Positions 1-10,367 are shown, counted from the first letter of the stretch. The stretch: DNA of 64,000 bases from Zhongshania aquimaris (GCF_019312595.1 NZ_JAHWDQ010000001.1:1288788-1352787); one strand, 5' to 3'. Notes: generated from the letters alone by a model not told the origin. A program made the numbers and translations.

Positions 1-2
1 TT

Positions 3-902
3 GCCTTATTCGCCTTGGGATTCTCACTGCAAAATAACGAATGGACCACCGCCGACGCCAAGCCGCCACTGCGCATAGGCGCCGTGCAATCCAATATTTC
101 GCAGGAAAAAAAATGGGCCTACACCCAGTATTGGGCAACCCTAGAACAATACGATCTCGCGTCTGAAGAACTGTGGCCAGATTCCGACTTAGTGATTTGG
201 CCGGAAGCGGCTATTCCCACGCTTTATCACAACGCCCTGTCTTATTTCGAATACATCGCCGAACGCGCCGAGGCCAATAACAGCGCCCTTATTACCGGCG
301 TACCCACCCGCACAAAAGAAGACATGCACAACTCGGTCATGGTCATTAGTGGCGGCGAAGGCATATACCACAAACAACGCCTTGTTCCCTTCGGCGAATA
401 CGTGCCGCTAGCGCACTATCTTCGCGGCCTCATTGCCTTCTTCGACCTCCCCATGTCGAGCTTTAACCGCGGCGACCCAGACCAAGGCCACCTGCAAGTT
501 AAAGGGTGGCAACTGGCGCCCTCCATCTGCTACGAAATTGCGTATCCAGACTTAGTAGCCCAAAGCGCCCGCCACAGTGACCTGCTATTCACCATAAGCA
601 ACGACGCTTGGTTCGGTCACTCCATTGGACCGGACCAGCACATGCAAATGGCACAGATGCGCGCACTGGAAAACGGTCGCGAACTCATTCGCGTCACCAG
701 CACGGGCATTACTGCCATTGTCGATCACCATGGCAATATCCGGACGCGTATTCCGTCGTTTACTGCCGGCAACTTAAAAGGCGTTGTTCACGCCCGGAGT
801 GGCACTACGCCATATACGCGTTACGGCTCAACGCCGATTATTGTTTTGTGTTTTGGATTGGTGATCTCTGCTAGGTTTTTGCGCCGGTCGAATCCGGCGT
901 GA
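3..902 (+). CDS. lnt: Apolipoprotein N-acyltransferase, C-terminal part (5' end outside window)
   Basis: The frame is open from the window edge, so the N-terminal membrane segments lie upstream. What is visible is the carbon-nitrogen hydrolase domain that adds the third acyl chain to the N-terminal cysteine of lipoproteins in the inner membrane. The Glu-Lys-Cys triad can be seen (numbering from codon 15 as residue 1): E64 in VIWPEAAIP, K120 in YHKQRLVPFGEY, and C172 in APSICYEIAYPD. A final hydrophobic segment (PIIVLCFGLVI) near the end fits the C-terminal membrane helix. Several substrates are encoded in this window (LptE, PilP, LoiP-like protein, phosphatases). Identification is firm; only the start is missing. 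Confidence 0.96.
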   Translation, partial: ALFALGFSLQNNEWTTADAKPPLRIGAVQSNISQEKKWAYTQYWATLEQYDLASEELWPDSDLVIWPEAAIPTLYHNALSYFEYIAERAEANNSALITGVPTRTKEDMHNSVMVISGGEGIYHKQRLVPFGEYVPLAHYLRGLIAFFDLPMSSFNRGDPDQGHLQVKGWQLAPSICYEIAYPDLVAQSARHSDLLFTISNDAWFGHSIGPDQHMQMAQMRALENGRELIRVTSTGITAIVDHHGNIRTRIPSFTAGNLKGVVHARSGTTPYTRYGSTPIIVLCFGLVISARFLRRSNPA

Positions 903-1044
903 TTAAAACAAATATCTAACTTTCTCAGAACGCCAGATGAAAATAATCGGTTAAGAAGCGTATTTAACAACTTTATCGCAAGATTCAAGCAACATAAAAT
1001 GAGTTGCGGGATTGAGCCAGAATGCTTTCGCTAGGTATTCAACA

Positions 1045-1560
1045 ATGCATTACAAAGAAATCGACTTCCGTTCCACTCCATTACGTACACTGTGTACGGC
1101 AACAACAAATGTCGTTTCCGAACTTATTCATCTTTCCAAAAATGGCGTAATGGATGGGATTACTGCAATGGAATATGCAGAATATTTCTACGGAGCTGCA
1201 TTGGTAGCTTGTCAGACCTACGCCGCGGGCACAGTTAGTGACATAAACGAAATTGAAAAGGCTAACTATAAGAAAATTGATTTATACAAATACCAGGAAA
1301 CCAACTGCCACGAGTATACCTACGTGGAACTGATCAATTCTCTTGCTAACTACTTTAAGCACAACGAAGAGTGGTCTGTTTGGCCCGTTAACGAAACAAC
1401 CAAGACTCTTCGCCACTACCACATAGACGAAAATACTGATTTTCCGCTGTATCAAGGAATTAAAACGATTATTGGCGAGTCACCTGATGTTCGTCGCTTA
1501 TGTGAAGTACTAGAAGATTGGCGGTTTTCTTTGCTAAACACGCGACGCAAAAATATCTAG
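1045..1560 (+). CDS. Orphan hypothetical protein
   Basis: I do not recognise this 171-residue protein. It is soluble-looking, with no signal peptide or membrane segment, rich in Tyr, Asn and Glu, and its DNA looks more AT-rich by eye than the flanking lnt and leuS genes. The frame opens at a TTG at 1012, but the ATG at 1045 is the more likely start. It lies alone between lnt and a repeat-rich spacer, in a place where related genomes usually run straight toward leuS. It is therefore probably a recent accessory insertion (inference). Being a real gene is supported only by frame length and composition. Confidence 0.55.
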   Translation: MHYKEIDFRSTPLRTLCTATTNVVSELIHLSKNGVMDGITAMEYAEYFYGAALVACQTYAAGTVSDINEIEKANYKKIDLYKYQETNCHEYTYVELINSLANYFKHNEEWSVWPVNETTKTLRHYHIDENTDFPLYQGIKTIIGESPDVRRLCEVLEDWRFSLLNTRRKNI

Positions 1561-1616
1561 CTACATATCAAAGTCATTGCTTTCCTATATCACTTTTATC
1601 ATATCCTGCTAGCTTG

Positions 1617-2244
1617 TGTTTCGCCCCGATGGGCGACTTACTTCTTTTACGAAAAAAGAAGTAAGCAAGAAATTCGCCCGCTATCACTCACCCTTCGGGT
1701 ACCCTGCGCATCTCAAAATCCAATGGGATCGCTGCGGAACTCGCCTTCGGCTCAGACAGTCCTCGCTAAAAACATCCCATTGAATTTCTGCGATGCTCAG
1801 TGACTTCAAAAGCGGGACTAAGATTGGTGCCATCTTCAGGCACTAGACAAATAATTTCATATAACCTGGATACTCGCAGCTTGCGCCAACTTCCCTTCAG
1901 CGCCGCTGAGCACTGCAGTAAGTAACGGATTAGAGCGAGAAACTGTTTGAGCCGAAGGCGAGTTTTTCACGCGCCGTTACTTGCGAAGCGCGGGGAAAAA
2001 ACGGCAGGATAGCCGTTTTGAACGCCCGAAGGGGCGGCCTTTAGGCCGAGGGGCAGGAGGCCCCGAGTTATATCGATGGCGTCTTTTTGCCATCGACGGT
2101 GATGCAGGGTGCCTTTTTTCTTTGCTTACTTTCTTTTTGGGCATGCAAAAAGACAAAGTTTTCTAATTGATCGCCGCTTTTTGGCGACCCGTAGGGTGAG
2201 GCACGTAGTGCCGAATAAAGTAAGTCGCCCAGCTGGGCGAAACA
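1617..2244. repeat. Inverted-repeat region, two converging copies of a repeat element
   Basis: The outer ends are 27-bp inverted repeats at 1617-1643 and 2218-2244 (TGTTTCGCCC, four variable bases, then GGGCGACTTACTT) with two mismatches. A second nested pair lies at 1738-1758 and 1944-1964 (core AACTCGCCTTCGGCTCA). The left end carries a small hairpin around 1639-1662 (TACTTCTTTT / AAGAAGTA), and 2110-2160 carries a similar TTTCTTTGCTTAC motif. Motifs of this kind (GGGCGACTTACTTT next to AAAGTAAGC) are, from memory, common non-coding repeats in Pseudomonas and relatives. Short frames crossing 1981-2432 look like by-products. It reads as two head-to-head repeat copies with no recognisable gene. 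Confidence 0.6.
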
Positions 2245-2310
2245 AGGGCTTGCAGCAACCCGACAAGTTGAAGATTAGGTTTCTTAATAAAGGCATTCAC
2301 TTCGCTAATC

Positions 2311-2345
2311 TGGATCCCCGATCAGGGTCGGGTATGACCGGGAAC
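2311..2345. repeat. REP-like short palindrome
   Basis: This is a small palindromic unit with CCCGA (2317-2321) and TCGGG (2328-2332) arms followed by GTATGACCGGG. It resembles the dispersed extragenic palindromes of the 'GATCCCCGATCAGGGTCGGG' type seen in many proteobacteria. It lies in the spacer upstream of leuS, right of the larger inverted-repeat region. Only one copy was noticed in the window. Confidence 0.35.
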
Positions 2346-2499
2346 TATAGAATCCTGACCCAATCAAGCCTGGTTTTTACCACCACACCCACGGCTCGCG
2401 TCGCAGGCGCGAAAATAGGCACTTATTCATAGCCCGCTTAGCTGCTAGAATAAGCGCCCTTAACTTATACACCCGCTGTACAGAGACCTGACACCGCCA

Positions 2500-4959
2500 A
2501 TGGACCACCAATACGCCCCACGCGACATCGAAACCTGCGCTCAACAGTTCTGGCAGGAGCAAAACTGCTTCGCCGCCGTTGAAGATACCAGCCGCGAAAA
2601 ATATTACTGCTTGGCGATGTTTCCCTACCCCAGCGGCAAGTTGCATATGGGTCATGTGCGCAATTACAGCATTGCCGATGTCATCTCGCGATACCAGCGC
2701 ATGCTGGGCAAGAACGTGTTGCAGCCTATGGGTTGGGATGCCTTTGGTTTACCGGCTGAAAACGCGGCGGTCAAAAACAAAACCGCACCGGCTAAGTGGA
2801 CGGTTGAAAACATCGCCTATATGCGCGATCAGCTTAAACAACTTGGTTTCGCCTACGACTGGCAGCGCGAGTTTGCCACGTGCAAGTCCGATTACTATCG
2901 CTGGGAACAGTGGTTCTTCACCCGTCTTTACGAAAAAGGCATGGTCTACAAAAAGACCTCCGCGGTGAACTGGTGCCCAGTCGACGAAACTGTGTTGGCC
3001 AACGAGCAGGTTATCGACGGCTGCTGCTGGCGCTGCGACACCCAGGTTCAGCGCAAAGAAATACCCCAGTGGTTTATTAAAATCACCAGCTACGCAGATC
3101 AATTAGTGAATGATTTGGATCAGCTCGACGGCTGGCCAGAGCAAGTTAAGACCATGCAGCGCAATTGGATTGGCCGTTCACAGGGCGTGCAAATGCGATT
3201 TGATCTGGACGCTCCTGTCGCGGGAATGGGCGGTTTTGAAGTCTACACAACCCGTCCAGATACCCTTATGGGTGTTACCTACGTGAGCCTAGCCGCAGAA
3301 CACCCCATTGCTCTGGAGCTTGCCAAAAGTAATCCAGCGCTGGCCGCCTTCATCGACGAGTGCCGCAATAGCTCCGTCGCCGAGGCCGATATGGCGACCA
3401 TGGAAAAGAAAGGCATGTTCACCGGCCTTGACGCTCGCCACCCCATCACCGGTGACGCCGTGCAGGTTTGGATCGCTAACTATGTGCTGATGGATTACGG
3501 CACCGGCGCGGTCATGGCGGTACCAGGCCACGATCAACGCGATTACGAGTTCGCGAAAAAATACGACCTCGCTATCAACCAAGTTATCGCCCCCGAAAAT
3601 GGCGACACCGTCAATTTGGAAGACGGCGCCTTCACCGACAAAGGTATATTGGTTAATTCCGCTACCTTCGACGGACTAAATTTTGACGCGGCGTTTAAAG
3701 CGATTTCTGATGAACTCGTCGCGCAGGGTAAAGGCAAAGTCACGACCAATTACCGCCTTCGCGACTGGGGTGTTTCCCGCCAGCGTTACTGGGGCGCGCC
3801 AATCCCGATCTTTAATTTACCCGACGGCGGCGAAATTGCCGTGCCGGCTCACAAGCTCCCGATCCTGTTACCAGAAGACGTGGAAATGGACGGCGTGCAG
3901 TCGCCCATCAAGGCCGACCCAGAGTGGCGCAAAGACGAACTCGACGGCGTCGCGGTCGAGCGCGAAACCGATACCTTCGACACCTTTATGGAGTCCAGCT
4001 GGTACTACGCGCGCTTTACCTGCCCCGACTTTGAAGACGGCATGCTTGATCGCGACCGTGCGAACTACTGGCTGCCAGTAGACCAGTATGTCGGCGGTAT
4101 TGAACACGCCATTCTTCATCTTTTGTATGCGCGCTTCTTTCACAAATTAATGCGCGACGAAGGCCTGCTGGATTCTGACGAACCGTTTAAGCAGTTACTT
4201 TGCCAAGGCATGGTTTTGAAAGACGGCAGCAAAATGTCCAAATCCAAGGGCAATACCGTCGATCCGCAAGCCTTAATTGAGCAATACGGCGCAGACACCG
4301 TGCGCCTTTTCATTATGTTTGCCGCACCACCGGAGCAAAGCCTTGAGTGGTCTGACAGTGCTGTTGAAGGTTCACACCGGTTCTTGAAGCGGCTGTGGAA
4401 ACTGGCCGCAACGCATCTTGAAGCCGGTTCAGCGCCAGCGCTAACACCAGAAAATCTGAGTGGCCCGCAGCAGGATTTACGCCGCAAAACTCATGAAACC
4501 ATCGCTAAAGTCAGCGATGATTTCGGCCGCCGCCTGACCTTCAACACCGCAATTGCAGCAGTGATGGAACTGGTAAATGACGTCAGCCGCTTCCAGCGCC
4601 AAAGTGAGCAATGCCTGGCTGTTGAGCGCGAGGCCATTGAAGCCACTGTGCGCCTGCTCGCCCCCATTGTGCCGCATATCAGTCACCAACTTTGGCTAAA
4701 CCTGGGCCACAGCGATGCGGTTATTAATGCGCCTTGGCCGCAGGTAGATGAGTCTGCCTTAGTGCGTAACACCATTGAAATGGCGGTACAGGTCAATGGT
4801 AAACTGCGTGCTACCATTGAAGTCGCGGCCGATGCCGATGGCGAGAGCATCAAAAAATTAGCCCGTGAGCAAGAGAATGTGCAGCGCTTTCTGACGGACT
4901 TAACCATCCGCAAAGAAATTTTGGTCCCCAAAAAACTGGTGAATATCGTTGCAAACTAA
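2500..4959 (+). CDS. leuS: Leucyl-tRNA synthetase
   Basis: This 819-residue class I aminoacyl-tRNA synthetase charges tRNA-Leu in the cytoplasm. The HIGH-type motif appears as HMGH at residues 49-52 within [15 protein letters not shown]. The KMSKS loop is at residues 578-582 in [16 protein letters not shown]. The inserted CP1 editing domain is present ([16 protein letters not shown], then [16 protein letters not shown]). Length is normal for bacterial LeuRS. The ATG at 2500 gives a standard [11 protein letters not shown] start. It overlaps lptE by 11 bases and is followed by holA, the usual leuS-lptE-holA order in gammaproteobacteria. Confidence 0.98.
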   Translation: MDHQYAPRDIETCAQQFWQEQNCFAAVEDTSREKYYCLAMFPYPSGKLHMGHVRNYSIADVISRYQRMLGKNVLQPMGWDAFGLPAENAAVKNKTAPAKWTVENIAYMRDQLKQLGFAYDWQREFATCKSDYYRWEQWFFTRLYEKGMVYKKTSAVNWCPVDETVLANEQVIDGCCWRCDTQVQRKEIPQWFIKITSYADQLVNDLDQLDGWPEQVKTMQRNWIGRSQGVQMRFDLDAPVAGMGGFEVYTTRPDTLMGVTYVSLAAEHPIALELAKSNPALAAFIDECRNSSVAEADMATMEKKGMFTGLDARHPITGDAVQVWIANYVLMDYGTGAVMAVPGHDQRDYEFAKKYDLAINQVIAPENGDTVNLEDGAFTDKGILVNSATFDGLNFDAAFKAISDELVAQGKGKVTTNYRLRDWGVSRQRYWGAPIPIFNLPDGGEIAVPAHKLPILLPEDVEMDGVQSPIKADPEWRKDELDGVAVERETDTFDTFMESSWYYARFTCPDFEDGMLDRDRANYWLPVDQYVGGIEHAILHLLYARFFHKLMRDEGLLDSDEPFKQLLCQGMVLKDGSKMSKSKGNTVDPQALIEQYGADTVRLFIMFAAPPEQSLEWSDSAVEGSHRFLKRLWKLAATHLEAGSAPALTPENLSGPQQDLRRKTHETIAKVSDDFGRRLTFNTAIAAVMELVNDVSRFQRQSEQCLAVEREAIEATVRLLAPIVPHISHQLWLNLGHSDAVINAPWPQVDESALVRNTIEMAVQVNGKLRATIEVAADADGESIKKLAREQENVQRFLTDLTIRKEILVPKKLVNIVAN

Positions 4960-5467
4960 GCTGACACGTTTTTCGTTTATCGCTGCAGCCTGCTTAATAC
5001 TGGCGGGCTGTGGCTTTGCTCTGCGCGGTGACAGCAGTATCGACGCCAAGCTACAGCCAATTTACGTTGCCAGTGATCGCGAAAGCCAAGAGCTCAGCTC
5101 GTCGCTTAAACGCCAATTCGCCATAAACGATGTCGCAGTTAGCAAGCGCCGCAAAGAAGCAAAATTAATAGTTATTGTTAAATTATTAGACGAAGAAAAG
5201 CGCAGTGTCGCCCTTGATCGCGAGGCCCGCGACGCCGAGTATGCGCTGTTTGAATCGGCCAGTATTGAACTGCAAAGCCCCGACGGCACGAATCTGCGCG
5301 GCCCACACACACTGCAGCAACGTCGTCTGATTGTGAATGACCCCGACAACCCCGTCGGCGAAGAAACTGAGTCCACTATCGTGCGCGCCGAAATGCGCGA
5401 GCAGCTGAGTATTCGTCTCGCACGACAGGTCGAGTTCTGGTCTCATCAACTCCAAGACCAACCCTGA
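4949..5467 (+). CDS. lptE: LPS-assembly lipoprotein LptE
   Basis: LptE is the outer-membrane lipoprotein plugged into the LptD barrel that delivers lipopolysaccharide to the cell surface. The N-terminus is a lipoprotein signal with lipobox L-A-G-C and acylated Cys21, followed by GFALRG, the usual LptE opening. The only sensible start is the TTG at 4949, inside the last codons of leuS, so translation is probably coupled (inference). At 172 residues it is of typical size. Its stop overlaps the start of holA (TGATG). The gene is poorly conserved in sequence, so the call rests on lipobox, length and synteny together. Confidence 0.93.
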   Translation: MQTKLTRFSFIAAACLILAGCGFALRGDSSIDAKLQPIYVASDRESQELSSSLKRQFAINDVAVSKRRKEAKLIVIVKLLDEEKRSVALDREARDAEYALFESASIELQSPDGTNLRGPHTLQQRRLIVNDPDNPVGEETESTIVRAEMREQLSIRLARQVEFWSHQLQDQP

Positions 5468-6489
5468 TGCGAATTCGTTCGGAACAACTCACCGGACACC
5501 TCAGCAAGCAATTGCTGCCTGCCTATTTGATCACTGGCGACGAGCTACTTATTACCCAAGAGTGTTGCGACACCATTCGCCAGCACTGTCGCAAAGAAGG
5601 TATTAGCGAACGCGAAGTACTCAATGTTGACCGCAGCTTCGACTGGGGCCAACTACTAGACTCCGGCCAATCCATGTCTTTATTTGGCGACCGCAAACTC
5701 ATTGAGCTGCGAATTGGCGATAGCAAGATGGACCAGAAAAGTTCAGCGGCCCTGCAGGAATACCTAGGGCATGTAGACGGCAGTAATATTTTGCTAGTGA
5801 GTTGCGGCAAACTCGACAGCCGGAGCATGAACAGCAAATGGGTGAAAGCCCTCGACGCGGCTGGCGCAGTCATTCAAGTGTGGCCAATAGAGCGCCAACA
5901 CTTAGATAACTGGATCATGCAGCGCATGCGCAAGATCGGCCTCAACGCCGACAGCGACGCAGTGCAACTGTTAGCTGATCGGGTTGAAGGCAATTTACTC
6001 GCCGCTGACCAAGAAATTGCTAAACTCAAAATACTGGCGGGCGAGCGCAGCATCACCGCCGACGTCGTCGCCAATGCGGTGGCGAGCAGCGCGCGCTACG
6101 ATGTGTTTAAACTAATCGACACCGCACTGGCAGGCAATGCTGGTAACGCTCTGCAAATGCTCAATAGCTTGCAGGCCGAAGGGGGCGAAGACATCGCCAT
6201 GCTCGGCGCAGTAACGCGGGAAATTCGCACCCTGTATCAGTGCGCGCAGCAATTAGAACAGGGGGGCGGCATAGATCGCGTGCTAGATGGCGCTCGGGTT
6301 TGGGACAAGCGCAAGAGTCTCTACAAAAATACCCTGCGCCGTTTGAAAAGCGCCCAGCTCGGCAAACTTCTGCAACTTGCCACCCGCATAGACGCCGCCC
6401 AAAAAGGGCAAAGCAAAGAGAACGCAAGCATCCTCTTTGCTAACTTGGTGTCGCTGTTAGCCGGTCAAAAGCTTGCAGAAAAGCTTTAA
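5467..6489 (+). CDS. holA: DNA polymerase III subunit delta
   Basis: HolA is the clamp-loader wrench subunit that opens the beta sliding clamp. The 340-residue protein starts with the expected fold elements, including PAYLITGDELLITQE near residue 20, and carries a helical C-terminal domain (DVFKLIDTALAGNAGNALQMLNSLQAEG) typical of delta subunits. It lacks a usable Walker motif, as expected for delta. Its ATG shares a base with the lptE stop, so it belongs to the leuS-lptE-holA operon. It converges with the phosphatase gene downstream, leaving only 14 bases between them. Confidence 0.95.
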   Translation: MRIRSEQLTGHLSKQLLPAYLITGDELLITQECCDTIRQHCRKEGISEREVLNVDRSFDWGQLLDSGQSMSLFGDRKLIELRIGDSKMDQKSSAALQEYLGHVDGSNILLVSCGKLDSRSMNSKWVKALDAAGAVIQVWPIERQHLDNWIMQRMRKIGLNADSDAVQLLADRVEGNLLAADQEIAKLKILAGERSITADVVANAVASSARYDVFKLIDTALAGNAGNALQMLNSLQAEGGEDIAMLGAVTREIRTLYQCAQQLEQGGGIDRVLDGARVWDKRKSLYKNTLRRLKSAQLGKLLQLATRIDAAQKGQSKENASILFANLVSLLAGQKLAEKL

Positions 6490-6503
6490 CCGACAGGCCG
6501 GCT

Positions 6504-8555
6504 TCAGCCGCCGATTCCCTCCAACCCACCCGCCAAGCTACCAAATAAACCTTCCAAGGCCGACAGCGGCAAAGTACCCAAGCCCTGCAGTAGCGATGGC
6601 AACAGCAGCGTGTCTAGGTCATAAGTCACTTCGCGAACAACTGCCAGCAACGCCGCGCTAATGAACTTTGGACCAAGACCAATTGCATCACTTACTTCTG
6701 CGGGAGCGAATTCTTCAATTGGAATAACTTTCAAAAGTAGATTCGCTAATAAATCGTCGTTGGTAGATACCACAACTTGACCCACCTCGCTGGTACTCAC
6801 ATTGCCCGTTGCATCAATCACGCGGGTAACATCAAATAATAGCTCCGACAGTAAGCTCAGCGATCCGCCCACCACCGGCACGCTGCCGCCCTCTTCCTCG
6901 ATGCTGTCAACGATGCCCTGTATATTGGCTGCCAGCCTGTTCAAAGGATCTGTGAGGCCGCGCAGATCTGCACTAGCGGGATCGTCATCGCTACCCGTTT
7001 CACCAGTAAACTGCTCCAGTGCGGCGGCAAGCTGATCAAATGGCGCGGGTAAACCCTCGCTGCCAGCGTCGGGAATCGCATCCTGCAAACTTTGCAATGC
7101 ATACAGCAAAGCCTGGCTCGCCCGCTCACCCCCGGCCAGGGCCAACTCGGGATTTTGCTCAGTCGCCGCGCCCTGCAAGCCACTTAGCAGCGAATCGACC
7201 ACTTCCAGCAGTGCATTGCCCGACTCACCTACCGCCGCGACTAGCCCCGCTAAATTTTCCTCTGGAATCGCCCCAGCCAAACTTGCAAAGCCATCGGCAA
7301 ACTGGCTTTGCACCGGATCGAGATTGCCCTCTTGATCATTAATATCAAAATCTGACCCGCCATCTAAGGGGTTGGTAAAACCGTCGGTCTCCGGCAACCC
7401 CACCGCAGCTTGCTGGCTTTGCTCACGGCGAAACGCAGGCTCGGGAGCGCTTAGCGAACCCAAGCCGAGGGCCGCGTCGTCGGGGTCAACTTGATAGACT
7501 TCACCGACCATTTTGTCGCCCTTAATCTCGACCCAAACGAAACCGTAGCTATCGCCCTTTTCATAGTAAACAGCATTGTCGTCACGGTTTTCCAAGCTTC
7601 GGGTTTTACTGGCCGCACCAGAGACAATAAAGCCGGTTTTTCCGCAAGACGCGACAGGCAGCAACCATTGTAAATCGTGGTCGTGGCCAGCAAAAAAGAA
7701 ATCCGCCTTATCGCATAAGGTTTCTTCTAAAAATGATTTATAGCGGCTACCCGCCAACACCGGCGCAATAAAACCGGGGATGCCGTCGTAGTTGCCTGCA
7801 TTGCCGTGGCTACCATTAGAAAGGTAAGGATGATGGGCAAAGGCGATTTTCCATTTTGCCTTGCTGCTGGCCATAGCGGCCTTCAACCACTGCGCCTGAA
7901 CCAATCCGTAGTTGTTATACGAGTAATTTTCATCGCTGTCAGGAAAGCCGCCCGCAATTTGATTCGAATCGACACCGAACAATTCCACTAATGGCGCGGA
8001 CGCATCACCGCCTTGGGTAAACCGGTAATAGCGCGCCGGCATTTTCCAGCGCGACGTCTGCCGAGGCTGCTCTGGGTGCAAGGCATCGCGGTAGTGATAA
8101 TCGACTTGGAAGTCACCATTGGAGTTATTAGCACCATCGCCACCAAAGAAACCACTGTTGTCATGGTTTCCCAACACCATATAAAAAGGTAGATCGATGG
8201 GAGCAAACGGCAATTCAAATTTCTCTTCAAACTGCGGATCAAGCTCAGAACTCACACCCGATTCGTAAATATTATCACCGAGCCCCAGCACTAAATCACA
8301 GCCCTTAGCCGCGCACACCTTGGCAACGGCCTCGCCCACCGCATAAGCGCCAGCACTGCCGCTACCGCTATCGCCGAGTAGCACTATTCGCACCACCGGC
8401 TCGGCGGCCTCATCGGGGGTTTCATCGGGAGTTTCATCCACCACACCATCGTCTACTGGCGCTGATCGACTTGAAGACGAACCACCGCAAGCAGCCAAGG
8501 TCATGATCAAGGCAATTAGCAGGGGCGTGGCTAGTAATTTATCTCGATTGTTCAT
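6504..8555 (-). CDS. Calcineurin-like metallophosphatase lipoprotein with an unknown C-terminal domain
   Basis: The 683-residue precursor has a lipoprotein signal with lipobox L-A-A-C and Cys23, then a Gly/Ser and acidic linker with a DETPDE repeat. Residues about 55-330 form a metallophosphoesterase domain with the expected metal motifs: GDSG (61-64), GLGDN (91-95), GNHD (129-132), AHHPY and GHDHD. It resembles acid phosphatases of the purple type. The last roughly 290 residues are low-complexity, helical, Leu/Ala/Gly-rich sequence (LLSGLQ, SLLSELL, LLLPSLLQGLG) that I cannot assign. Inferred location is an outer or inner membrane face of the periplasm; substrate unknown. It sits 71 bases downstream of phoD on the same strand, probably co-transcribed. 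Confidence 0.85.
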   Translation of the reverse strand: MNNRDKLLATPLLIALIMTLAACGGSSSSRSAPVDDGVVDETPDETPDEAAEPVVRIVLLGDSGSGSAGAYAVGEAVAKVCAAKGCDLVLGLGDNIYESGVSSELDPQFEEKFELPFAPIDLPFYMVLGNHDNSGFFGGDGANNSNGDFQVDYHYRDALHPEQPRQTSRWKMPARYYRFTQGGDASAPLVELFGVDSNQIAGGFPDSDENYSYNNYGLVQAQWLKAAMASSKAKWKIAFAHHPYLSNGSHGNAGNYDGIPGFIAPVLAGSRYKSFLEETLCDKADFFFAGHDHDLQWLLPVASCGKTGFIVSGAASKTRSLENRDDNAVYYEKGDSYGFVWVEIKGDKMVGEVYQVDPDDAALGLGSLSAPEPAFRREQSQQAAVGLPETDGFTNPLDGGSDFDINDQEGNLDPVQSQFADGFASLAGAIPEENLAGLVAAVGESGNALLEVVDSLLSGLQGAATEQNPELALAGGERASQALLYALQSLQDAIPDAGSEGLPAPFDQLAAALEQFTGETGSDDDPASADLRGLTDPLNRLAANIQGIVDSIEEEGGSVPVVGGSLSLLSELLFDVTRVIDATGNVSTSEVGQVVVSTNDDLLANLLLKVIPIEEFAPAEVSDAIGLGPKFISAALLAVVREVTYDLDTLLLPSLLQGLGTLPLSALEGLFGSLAGGLEGIGG

Positions 8556-8626
8556 TACTTCTCTCTCAACTACTTATATGCGCCGTTAGTGTATAAGTGG
8601 CGCCATGTTAATCGCTATTCGCTCGG

Positions 8627-10258
8627 TCACACTTTGGGATATGACACCGGCGTATCTTCGACGAGCCGACTGCTACCGCTGTTCACCGCCAAGCGCTTCA
8701 CCTTGCTAGATTCAACACCAGATTGCTCAGCCGAATCTATATTCTCCGCGTAATAAAACTCAGCCTGTGCACGCTGATGGGTAACGTCCATCAAAATAAA
8801 ACCGTGATTCTTTAAGTCGGTATATTTCATATGGGGATTAACCACCGGCAATACCGCAGAAACCAACTCCGCTGCACCATCAGGAAAGCCCGGCGACGTT
8901 ACGCTAGGCGCCACAAATTCAACCCCCAAGGGTTCATCAAGCACACCACCGGTCAGCACCGCGCTACTTTTGTAAAGCTCGCTCGCCCAACTGGTGTGAA
9001 TATCACCGGTGAGTACGACCATATTGCTGATAGCGTTGTCTTCAACAAAGTCGAGAATCTCTTCACGCTCTACCGGGTAGCCGTCCCACTGATCCATATT
9101 CACTGCTACCAAAGGACTAAAATCATTGGTCGGCACACCCGGCAATAAACGCTGAATTTCCAGTAACTGTAACTGGGCAAACATGACTTGCTGGCCAACA
9201 AACTTCCACTGCCCCTGCGCGGTCGCTAGCTTATTTTTGAACCATTCCTTCTGAGTTTGACCGAGTAAATCACGCGCATCACTGCGGGCCGGGTCAACTG
9301 GATTCTCCAACTGCTTTACGCGTCCCTCCAAGCGGGTATCCAGCATGATGAAATCCGCTAAATCGCCGTAGCGAAAGGCACGATAAATACGGTCTTCGCT
9401 CTCCGTTGGCGGGCGAATGGGCATCCATTCAAAGTAGGCCTGAATCGCCTGTGTTTTACGCGCCAACCACTCGCCTTCACCTTCGCTATGATTTTCTGCA
9501 CCGTCTTTATAAGAATCATTGGCAGACTCATGATCATCCCAAATCGTAATAAAAGGATGGATTAAATGCGCTGCCTGCAAGTCGGCATCTTTACGATAAT
9601 GGGCGTAGCGACGACGATAATCGTCCAACACCAAAATCTCGTGGGGAGGATCGAGCAAGCGTGCCGGATTATCGCCGTATTCACCGTCGCCGTACTCGTA
9701 TATGTAATCGCCCAAATGCAGAACAAAATCGAGATCAGAGCGATTGGCGATCATACGGTATACAGAAAAATAGCCATGGGGATAACTGCTACAAGAACAC
9801 ACTGCATAACGCAGACGTTCAGCGTATTGACCCGGCATGGGTAATGTTTGCGCACGGCCTACCGGCGACTGCTGACTACCAACGGAAAAGCGATACCAAT
9901 AGCGCTGCTCGGACAACAAACCCGCCGCATCAAACTTAACCGTGTAATCGCGCTCGGCATTTGTCGTAAAGACTTCTGACAGCACAATCATGTCGAACTC
10001 TGGGTCTTCTGCCACTTCGCACAACACATTGATAGCACCAGCAAATTCAGGCTCTGGCGTAACGCGGGTCCACAGTATCACCCGGTCGTCTAAAGGGTCG
10101 CCGCTGGCAACGCCATGAATAAATGACACCTCGGTATCCGCTACCGGGGGATTAGACGAACCGCGAGCTCCAGAGTTGCTGCTACCACCACAGGCTGTCA
10201 GAATTGGCACCGCAATAGACGCTGTGGTCATGGCGCGTAGAAAATGTCGTCGTTTCAC
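8627..10258 (-). CDS. phoD: PhoD-family alkaline phosphatase/phosphodiesterase, Tat substrate
   Basis: The precursor opens with a twin-arginine motif (RRHFLR at residues 3-8) and a possible lipobox T-A-C at Cys23, so it is probably a Tat-exported lipoprotein. A PhoD N-terminal domain follows (VASGDPLDDRVILWTRVTPE), then the catalytic domain with DFVLHLGDYIYEYG, TIWDDHESANDS and FIMLDTRLEGR, the metal-binding signatures of the Ca/Fe-dependent PhoD family. It hydrolyses phosphomono- and diesters outside the cytoplasm. TatABC is encoded at 61.4-62.8 kb. Length (543) is typical. Whether it is under PhoB control cannot be decided: no convincing Pho box was found upstream. Confidence 0.93.
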   Translation of the reverse strand: MKRRHFLRAMTTASIAVPILTACGGSSNSGARGSSNPPVADTEVSFIHGVASGDPLDDRVILWTRVTPEPEFAGAINVLCEVAEDPEFDMIVLSEVFTTNAERDYTVKFDAAGLLSEQRYWYRFSVGSQQSPVGRAQTLPMPGQYAERLRYAVCSCSSYPHGYFSVYRMIANRSDLDFVLHLGDYIYEYGDGEYGDNPARLLDPPHEILVLDDYRRRYAHYRKDADLQAAHLIHPFITIWDDHESANDSYKDGAENHSEGEGEWLARKTQAIQAYFEWMPIRPPTESEDRIYRAFRYGDLADFIMLDTRLEGRVKQLENPVDPARSDARDLLGQTQKEWFKNKLATAQGQWKFVGQQVMFAQLQLLEIQRLLPGVPTNDFSPLVAVNMDQWDGYPVEREEILDFVEDNAISNMVVLTGDIHTSWASELYKSSAVLTGGVLDEPLGVEFVAPSVTSPGFPDGAAELVSAVLPVVNPHMKYTDLKNHGFILMDVTHQRAQAEFYYAENIDSAEQSGVESSKVKRLAVNSGSSRLVEDTPVSYPKV

Positions 10259-10367
10259 GTAGAGCTCACTGCTGCCGTCATCAAAAAGTAACAGTATGAT
10301 AACTTTTCGGTGTTACAAATACATTTCAATTACAATTCATCAACATCGAGGGAGAAACACCCCAGCA

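Noticed and set aside
1981-2655. Overlapping short reading frames in the repeat region before leuS
   Set aside because: They cross inverted repeats and simple hairpins, have low-complexity basic products and no start signals; best seen as non-coding repeat sequence.
10277-10294. Possible Pho box upstream of phoD (reads CTGTTAC-TTTT-TGATGAC on the minus strand)
   Set aside because: The first half fits loosely, but the second half matches the CTGTCAT consensus at only a few positions.
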